From Terrisporobacter othiniensis (GTDB taxonomy: Bacteria > Bacillota > Clostridia > Peptostreptococcales > Peptostreptococcaceae): a DNA stretch of 31,631 bases. Positions 7,983 to 14,700 of this stretch are shown piece by piece. The translations under genes were made by a program, and so were the position numbers. The first letter of the stretch is position 1; each line of letters starts with the position of its first letter. The stretch lies in the NCBI RefSeq assembly GCF_000808015.1, contig NZ_JWHR01000104.1, forward strand, positions 1 to 31,631, read 5' to 3'. Under the pieces are notes generated by a model, which was given only the letters and a program-made list of their open reading frames with translations, was not told the DNA's origin and did no database searches.

Positions 7983-8546
7983 ATGGGAAAATCGTGGAGT
8001 AGATTAAGAAAAGAGTTAGAGGAAGAATTTTTATGTGAAAGTTTGAGGGGACGTGTACAATATTTTTTGACACATTATCATGGAGCGCCAGATAATTATG
8101 GAAGATTTTGTGTTAGGGTTGATAAAAATGAGTATGCTAAGGCCAATCCATATGCATATGGTGTGAAGGGATACTATGAATTAGAAGATTTGACTAAAGA
8201 AGAACGTGGTATTCCAGAGAGACAATGGACTGATAAGGGATATTTGTATGATGAAGAAAATCGTGATATTGAAGATGAAGTCGTAAATATATCAATAAAT
8301 AATGGAGATTTTGATATTTACAATATCACAGATGCAATTATAGAATATAAAGAATTACCTATTGCAAAAAGCATTGTATCAGAAAATCCAATTGTTAGGA
8401 TGTTTGCTGTAATGGATAGACGTATAGGAAAAAGAACACTTAAAAAATTAGCAGAGGAAATTGATCTACAACCCCAATGGCTACAATTTTTCTACAAACT
8501 GCGTCTAGATTCTGAAAATATTAATTATTATAGTAAATATGTATAA
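7983..8546 (+). CDS. SF0329-family-like protein of unknown function
   Basis: A 187-residue soluble protein. The N-terminus (KSWSRLRKELEEEFLCESLR, then GRVQYFLTHYH and GRFCVRVDKNE) fits what I know as the SF0329 family, a widespread uncharacterised small protein. Residues 75-190 hold DLTKEERGIPERQ, an acidic strand-rich middle and a helical end with MDRRIGKRTLKKLA. The last segment is typical of proteins whose C-terminus predicts a small helical bundle. AGGGGGG (7970-7976) precedes the ATG. It is the last gene of a likely three-gene unit that ends at the 8660-8685 terminator. Function unknown. Confidence 0.75.
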   Translation: MGKSWSRLRKELEEEFLCESLRGRVQYFLTHYHGAPDNYGRFCVRVDKNEYAKANPYAYGVKGYYELEDLTKEERGIPERQWTDKGYLYDEENRDIEDEVVNISINNGDFDIYNITDAIIEYKELPIAKSIVSENPIVRMFAVMDRRIGKRTLKKLAEEIDLQPQWLQFFYKLRLDSENINYYSKYV

Positions 8547-8659
8547 ATTTAATGACAAAATACAAAAGGTAATCAATATGATTTAATTGGTTGTTGATAG
8601 ATAAAAAATTAATATATAAAATTGATAAATGGGAATTTGCATAAAGACTTAGCAGGTAA

Positions 8660-8686
8660 AAATCGGGATATCTATCCCGATTTTTT
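8660..8686 (+). terminator. terminator after the DUF3885/SF0329-like unit
   Basis: 11-bp stem AAATCGGGATA (8660-8670) with TATCCCGATTT (8673-8683), then more T. It lies 113 bases after the last stop and directly before a dispersed repeat. Confidence 0.85.
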
Positions 8687-8697
8687 AATTTCCAACC

Positions 8698-8796
8698 TTG
8701 TTGCTTGAGCAGCTGTTGGCCATATGAAGTAGAGCGCCAACGCAGTGGCTTAAAGTGTTTCAACCACACGTCGCTCAAGCGAAGCGAATTTTTTAT
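8698..8796 (+). repeat. dispersed hairpin-repeat family, divergent member R1
   Basis: A GC-richer segment in an AT-rich gap. It shares GCGCCAACGCAGTGGCTTAAA with members at 9411 and 25273 (GCGCCCACGCTGTGGCTTAAA). It also shares the tail AAGCGAAGCGAATTTTTT with members at 20488, 20549, 20832 and 25327. GCTTGAGC (8703-8710) is inverted as GCTCAAGC (8773-8780), and TGTTGGC is inverted as GCCAACG, so the unit can fold on itself. It follows a terminator, as other members do. Confidence 0.8.
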
Positions 8797-8819
8797 TCCA
8801 TATAAGTAGTTTATAATAG

Positions 8820-9332
8820 TTAGCTAATTATTTTTAGTTTTGTAAGATAATTTATAAATTTTTTAATAAAAATATTACAGATGCTTGAGTAAATAAGTGA
8901 AAATAAGAAAAATATTAAAAAAGTTAAAGTAGTTGAAAAAGAGCTAGCTAAATCTACAAAAGACACAATACCTACTATATAAGTTAAAAATATTATCCCA
9001 AGAGATAGTGCTACACTTGAAGATAGTATAGAAATTACTATTCCCTTCCTAAAAAGTAATGCTCCTATAACAATGCCTAGTAAACCTGTAGTGAAAAGCA
9101 GAATTATTGATTCTTGGATACTAATCATAGTAAGAATTAGTACTGAAGAAAAAAATACAGCAAGACCAAGAGGTATACTAGAAAAAGCAGCTATTGCAAT
9201 AGGTATAGTGCTTAATGGACTTAAGAACAATCCAATAGCTGGTAAAAATATAGGTGCTGATTGAAATATAACAGCTAATGTTGTTAATATGCCTCCAACA
9301 CAAATAAACCTGCTTATATTCATTTTATTCAA
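8820..9332 (-). CDS. polytopic membrane protein (about five TM segments)
   Basis: A 170-residue integral membrane protein with about five hydrophobic segments and very few charges: residues about 7-24, 27-49, 51-70, 75-90 and 100-160, the last of which may be two. The order of short loops resembles S-components of ECF transporters or DUF2232-type proteins, but no binding motif is visible and I do not assign a substrate. The frame is open to an ATG at 9365. However, AAGGAGG (minus strand, plus 9341-9347) sits inside that longer version, eight bases before a TTG at 9332, which I take as the start; an ATG at 9323 is the next option. It is alone on the minus strand, with dispersed repeats on both sides. 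Confidence 0.7.
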   Translation of the reverse strand: MNKMNISRFICVGGILTTLAVIFQSAPIFLPAIGLFLSPLSTIPIAIAAFSSIPLGLAVFFSSVLILTMISIQESIILLFTTGLLGIVIGALLFRKGIVISILSSSVALSLGIIFLTYIVGIVSFVDLASSFSTTLTFLIFFLFSLIYSSICNIFIKKFINYLTKLKIIS

Positions 9333-9380
9333 CTTTAATGCCTCCTTGTATAATATAGTTGTCATATTTGATAGAAAGTG

Positions 9381-9448
9381 GAGCGTCTACATACTGGCTT
9401 AAAATTGCATAGCGCCCACGCTGTGGCTCAAACGAAGGGAATTTTTTT
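9381..9448 (+). repeat. dispersed hairpin-repeat family, divergent member R2
   Basis: Contains GCGCCCACGCTGTGGCTCAAA (about 9412-9432), almost identical to the 25273 and 25370 members, and ends ACGAAGGGAATTTTTTT, a variant of the family tail. A first half TACTGGCTTAAAATTGCATA repeats the same theme in degraded form. It fills the gap between two minus-strand genes. Confidence 0.75.
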
Positions 9449-9453
9449 ATAAT

Positions 9454-10866
9454 CTAAGGAACAATCTCAAAAATAGTACCTTTGCCAAAATCAGCCACAT
9501 TGGCAGAGGCATAAACCCCTAAATAAAGTCTGGTTTGATTCATATTTGCCCCCAAACAAACATAATAAGCTGACTCAGAGCCAAAATCATAATCAGTTTC
9601 AATAACACTAAAATCATTTAGTTTAGAATCTTTTGTTGATTTTGTATAAGCTAAAACACCTTTCACTGGAGGTTTGGACTCTTCATTTTGGGCAAAATCA
9701 GTAAACACAACGCTTCCTGTTAAATCTGGTATATTGTTTCCCATATATGGCTGAACCCCTGTAAGAGCAGAACCATCAAATTTATCTGGTCGTGAATCCT
9801 TATGAAAATAACAGGCTAGAGGTGAAATACGCTGTGATGAAGTTTTTACTGCTTCATTGTAATAAGTAATTGTTATCTCGTTCAAAGTTGGACTTTCAGA
9901 GCAATCTCCTATAAGTGAAGTAGGTAAAGTACCTTCCCATCCACGCCAACCAAAGTTAATAAATTTTTCTTGTTCAGGTTGGGATTTTAAATGAGATTGA
10001 ACAAGATTAGTAACTGGCATTGGTCTATAATTAACAAATGAAAAAACTGACTCTACTAAATCCTGTCCAACATTCCCCACATATTTTATATATTGGTTAT
10101 AAAACTTTTGAAATGAAATTCCAGGGATATTGCGAACTCCTTTGGCCATTACAGTAAGGGTTTCTTGAATAGATATAGGAAGCTCATCAAAACGTGTGAC
10201 TACAGGCGGATCATTGATTAATGAATTCTTGTTTACATCAATTTCAATTATTTTACCGCAGATTTCCATATTATCCTGACTTAAGTTAAATGGATCATAG
10301 CCTGATCCACCATCTCCTGTTGTTAAAACAAGTTTTCCAGTTTCAGGTGAAAAGTTTAAGCTATTAACACCATTATGATTGAGAAATGGTCTTCTTAGAT
10401 TAAGCAATGTTCTTATTTTTTCAGGTTGGCCATTAGGTTGTAAAACCCATTCTTCAACTGTATCAATATGATCATATTTAGTATCTCTATGAGTCCATTT
10501 TAGATTTAAAGTTTCTATGTCACATGGGTTAGGTTTAAAAGGTTTTGAAAGAGCACCCGGACCTTGTGTTACTGCTACTGAATAATGAAGATAAAATAGA
10601 CCATTATAATAAAATGCTGGATGAAAGGCTAGACCTAGCAGCCCTCGTTCATCATATCCACCACTAGAAGTACCTAGTTCTATTATTCGAGGGCGAATAT
10701 CTAAAAAAGTATTTATAGCTCCCTTTGATATATAAAATATTCTTCCTACCTGAGTTGCAATAAATAAACTCTCACTTGAATCACCTGGCATGATAGTTGT
10801 TTTCAAAACAGTGGGTAAATCTATATTCTTAACAATAGGCTGTAAACTAACTTTAATTTTCTTCAT
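9454..10866 (-). CDS. glucose/sorbosone dehydrogenase-like beta-propeller protein
   Basis: A 470-residue protein of the GSDH type (soluble glucose dehydrogenase and HIP-like fold). ERGLLGLAFHP (73-83) is the family's most conserved motif. NHNG (163-166) contains the conserved His, TGDGG (183-187) follows it, and KGVRNIPG (about 253), GQDLVESVFSF (about 273) and NFGWRGWEG (about 312) match later blades. Characterised relatives use pyrroloquinoline quinone and calcium to oxidise sugars outside the cell. This protein has no signal peptide and no pqq gene is in view, so a redox reaction is uncertain. AAGGAG lies ten bases before the ATG on the minus strand. It is monocistronic, as far as can be seen. 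Confidence 0.85.
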   Translation of the reverse strand: MKKIKVSLQPIVKNIDLPTVLKTTIMPGDSSESLFIATQVGRIFYISKGAINTFLDIRPRIIELGTSSGGYDERGLLGLAFHPAFYYNGLFYLHYSVAVTQGPGALSKPFKPNPCDIETLNLKWTHRDTKYDHIDTVEEWVLQPNGQPEKIRTLLNLRRPFLNHNGVNSLNFSPETGKLVLTTGDGGSGYDPFNLSQDNMEICGKIIEIDVNKNSLINDPPVVTRFDELPISIQETLTVMAKGVRNIPGISFQKFYNQYIKYVGNVGQDLVESVFSFVNYRPMPVTNLVQSHLKSQPEQEKFINFGWRGWEGTLPTSLIGDCSESPTLNEITITYYNEAVKTSSQRISPLACYFHKDSRPDKFDGSALTGVQPYMGNNIPDLTGSVVFTDFAQNEESKPPVKGVLAYTKSTKDSKLNDFSVIETDYDFGSESAYYVCLGANMNQTRLYLGVYASANVADFGKGTIFEIVP

Positions 10867-11250
10867 TTAATACATACTCCTTCTTATTATTTGCTATAGA
10901 TAATCAAGTTCAATTTTTAACATATTTTTAGAGCAATGTTGATTTTTAAGCAGTGTGATTTAAAATGTTTGATTGAATTATGAAGATGTTTATCTATATT
11001 ACAATAATATGATTAGAACTATTGCATTAATACAGAATTGTGCCTAGAAATCCCTGGAGAGCAGTGTTTTAGAATCTAATATAATAGAAGTGGCAATTCA
11101 AGTTACTTCATGGCTTAAGAATTTATGTAAATAACTGGATACTTCATAGGCTTTTGCTATTTTTAGGATAATACTATTATTGATGATACTGTTATTATAG
11201 AAAAATATCACATTTTGATAATAAACTGGTAAATAAATAAAAAGAATTTA

Positions 11251-11361
11251 GTAATTTTATACTGTAAAGTATCTGTAAATGGAAAAAAACATATATTGAA
11301 GAAAAATGATATTGTATTAATTAATGGTACATTAAAAATATTTATAGTAATTATGTTTTAA
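11251..11361 (+). pseudogene. possible remnant of an AraC-type N-terminal cupin domain
   Basis: The frame reads VILYCKVSVNGKKHILKKND and then IVLINGTLKIF before a stop. The pattern 'G.....L+KNDIVLIN' is typical of the sensor domain of AraC-family regulators (NGKKYxLKKGDIILIN). It lacks a start, the rest of the domain and the DNA-binding part. The match is short, so chance resemblance is possible. Confidence 0.3.
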
Positions 11362-11413
11362 TATAAAAAAATATTTTTTTTGAAAAAACTATTTAAAATT
11401 TTTTAAAAATATG

Positions 11414-11419
11414 TATAAT
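11414..11419 (+). promoter_or_regulatory. -10 box of the riboswitch transcript
   Basis: TATAAT at 11414-11419, with TTTAAA 16 bases upstream as a weak -35. The expected start near 11426 leaves about 20 bases before the aptamer. Confidence 0.55.
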
Positions 11420-11442
11420 TTAGTATAGAAAATAAAAATTTA

Positions 11443-11635
11443 AAAACCGGCAAATCTAGAGAAATCTAGAGACGCAAAGCTAAAGGGGCTAAGGTTTAAT
11501 CAAACTATGCCAGCCAGTTGCCAAAGATTAATAGTCTTTGTTTTTGTATAGTGATTTTATAGTTATACTATAAGGTTATTTTATGATGTTTATTTTAGAT
11601 GGCAACTACCCTTTATATATAGGGTAGTTTTTTTT
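11443..11635 (+). ncRNA. class I cyclic di-GMP riboswitch (GEMM-I) with OFF-type terminator
   Basis: The aptamer spans about 11443-11523. GGCAA (11449-11453) pairs with TTGCC (11518-11522) as P1. P2 is TCTAGA-GAAA-TCTAGA with a GNRA tetraloop. The conserved GACGCAAAGC (11471-11480) follows, then the P3 arm ending ATGCCAGCCAGTTGCC. These are the signature elements of GEMM-I. A terminator stem (11604-11612 with 11621-11629) runs into a T-run. AGTTGCCA (11516-11523), the 3' side of P1, is complementary to TGGCAACT (11600-11607), which includes the base of the terminator's 5' arm. So ligand binding (P1 formed) frees the terminator, and absence of ligand permits an antiterminator. That predicts expression when c-di-GMP is low. 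Target: the M60 protease gene at 11729. Confidence 0.93.
11604..11635 (+). terminator. riboswitch-controlled terminator
   Basis: AACTACCCT with AGGGTAGTT, eight-base loop, followed by a T-run. The antiterminator alternative uses 11516-11523 with 11600-11607. Confidence 0.9.
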
Positions 11636-11728
11636 ATAAAATAATCATAAATCTACAATAAGATTATATTTGGGAATAGGTAGCAAAATCTTTATTTTTA
11701 AATTTATACATATGAGAGGGAGAATGGT

Positions 11729-14700
11729 ATGAAGAAAAAAATATCAGCAGTATTGGCAGTATCGATGATAGCTACTAACATTTCACCAGCAATAAATGTA
11801 TATGCCAATGAGATAGTAAAAGAAAAAGCTAGGATTATAGAGGAAAATGTAGTAAGCCAAGCTAAAATAACATCTTTTAATTTAAGGAATTATAGTAATT
11901 TTGAAGAGTACAATGCTAAATTTAGAGTAGCAAAAGAAGGAATTAAAAAAATATCTAATAACGGGGGCCAATATAGTTCTTCTAATTCAATAGAAAAGGC
12001 TATAGATGGAAATCTGTCAACTCATTGGGAAACTGGTACTCAAAATAGTGCAAATTTTAAAAATGAAGTTGTTATAGAATTTAATGATGTAGAATCGATT
12101 AATAGAATAGCATATGCAACAAGACAAGATGGAGCTAAAGGTAAGGGATATCCAACTAAATTTGAAATTTATTCATCTATAACAGGAGATGATCAAGATT
12201 TTAAATTAGTTTCCACTGGGGAACATTCTCAAACTGGAAATATGATGGAGTTTAAATTTGACACTATTACAACTAAGAAAGTTAAATTTGTATTTAAAGA
12301 AGCATATAATAACTGGGCAAGTGCATCAGAATTTTGGTTCTACAAAGAAGACAAAACTTTAGATAGTATGGAAAGTCTATTTAAAGACAGTGATAAAAAT
12401 GAAGTAAGTGATGAGTTCAAATCTGAAGAGAAACTTAAAGCTTTAGAGGATTGTGCTAAACAACATCCATTCTATGAAAATTTTAAAGAAGACTTAAACG
12501 ATGCTAGACTTATATTAGAAGGCAATAATGTAACTTATACAGATGCCAAAGTGTATAAGTTCAAAGCTATGGGAACTCCTGAATTAGCAGAGTATGATAA
12601 GACTTATAAGATAGCTAATAAGCATATAACTAATATAACTACTAACGGTAGACACTGGTCAACTAATACTATAGATAAAGCAATAGATGGTAATCCTGAC
12701 ACTTATTGGCACTCGGATGCTACAAACAATGAAAAACACACTAATGAAGTTATAATGACTTTAGACAAATTACAAACTTTAGATAAAGTAGTTTATACTT
12801 CACAAAGAGACAGAGGATTTGCTAAAGAGTTTGAAATTTATACTTCTAAAACTTTATCAGGAAATACATTCACTAAAGTAACTAGTGGTAGCTCTTCAAT
12901 AACTAGAGATTCAATAGCAATAAAGTTTAATCCAACTGAAGCTAGAAGAGTTAAGTTTGTATTTAAGAATGGTCACGAAGGCTGGGCATTAGCATCAGAG
13001 TTTGGACTTTATAAAGAAGATGCTACAATGAATAAGATGAATAGACTATTTACTGATAGCACTATGAGTAAAGTAAGTGATGAATTTAACACTTCTGATA
13101 AGTTAAAAGAATTAGAGGATGAATGCAAAAAACATCCATTCTATGATGATTTTAAAGAAGATTTAGATAATGCAAAGGCTATAGTAGAATCAATAGATGT
13201 AGAGAGTACTATGGCATCAACTAAGAAGTTTAATTATCTAGATAATAAAGAGTACGTAGATAAGTTCAGAATGCCTTATGAAAATATAAAACGTATAAGT
13301 AACAATGGTGGGCAATGGTCTACTATGAAAATAGAGAATGCTATAGACTCTAAATTAGATACATATTGGGAAACTAATACATATAACAGAGAAGATTGGA
13401 AGAACGAAGTAACTGTAGAGTTTGTAGATGCTGTTACTTTAGATAGAATAGTGTATGGAGCTAGACAAAGCGACAGAAAAGGATTCCTAGAAGAGTTTGA
13501 AATTTATGGTTCCAATACTACTAAAGGTGATACATTTAAATTAGTAGCAACAGCTAAAGCAGACTCTACTACTGGATTAGTAGAAGCTAAGTTTGAACCT
13601 ACAAGATTTAAGAGGTTAAAAATAAAAGTAATTAAGAGTAATCAAAACTGGGCAACATTAAATGAATTAATGTTCTTTAAAGAAGATGTTGTAGCAGACA
13701 AAGTTTATAACATATTTACTAATGATCTAATGAATGAGTTAAATTCAGAGTTCAACTCATTAGAAGTTATAGAAGCTTTAGAGAAAGAAGTAAAATCACA
13801 TCCACTTAAGAGTGACCTTATGGAAATTATAGATATGGCAAAAGATTTACTTAAAGCTCCTGATAAGTATCAAAGCAATGTTTATGAGTTAGAGAGCAGA
13901 GGAGATTCTATAAAGGAAAGTCAAAAGAGAAAAGTGTGGAATTTCCAAGACTGGCAACCTACAGGTGTAGCAGTTAAATCAGGTGAAAAGATAAATGTTT
14001 ATGTTGATGCACAACCTGGTACACCATTACCTAAGCTAGTATTCAAGCAAATGGATAGTCAACATAATGGTCAAGTGGTTATCAACTTAGTTAGAGGTAA
14101 GAATGAAGTTACAATACCTGAGGTTAATTCAAATGAACTAAGACCTGGAACTGCTAAAGCAGGAGTTTTATATACTTCAAACCCTTATACTGCAGAGCAA
14201 CAAATAAGAAATCCTAAGATAAGAATAGATGGTGGAGTAAGTTACCCACACTTCATAAAAGGTGTAGATAATGATGAACAGGTTATGGAGGAGTTACGTG
14301 AATACAATGCTAAGTTAGAAGCTGACCCTAAATTACCTGATGTGTTTGAAGTATTTAGTGATAAGACTTTAGTAAATGTTAAAGCAACATATGCTTTAGA
14401 CTGGTATACAAAGAATAACAAATTACCTAGCCAGACAGCAGATAAGTCTGATAAAGTAATAAAAGAAACAATGAGATATTGGGGATTTGACGGTTCAAAA
14501 GACGTACATTCAGACTTTAACTTTAGATATGTATCTATGGTTAAGTGGTTAGATAACGGTGGTTTCATGAATGCAGGAAACGGAATAACTGGATTTAACA
14601 AAGCAGAACAAGGTGGTGCCTTAAATGTTGACACTGGTTGGGGATTCATGCATGAAATGGGACACAATTTCGATACTAACAACAGAACAATAGGGGAAGT

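Larger units (their letters stand above)
10867..11442. other. 576-bp gap: AT-rich, decayed, promoter at its end
   Basis: No intact gene. The stretch holds stop-broken reading frames, one of which (11251-11361) resembles a piece of an AraC-type regulator. A TATAAT at 11414-11419, with a weak TTTAAA 16 bases upstream, is the likely promoter for the riboswitch transcript. TCAATTTTTAACATATTTTT near 10910 is simple AT-rich sequence. Confidence 0.6.

Noticed and set aside
8521..8778. 85-codon minus-strand frame starting in repeat R1
   Set aside because: Its first third is repeat sequence and it crosses a terminator. No family pattern or ribosome binding site is visible.
14242..14682. 146-codon antisense frame inside the M60 gene
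   Set aside because: It is opposite the catalytic domain, with composition typical of a shadow frame and no start signal.
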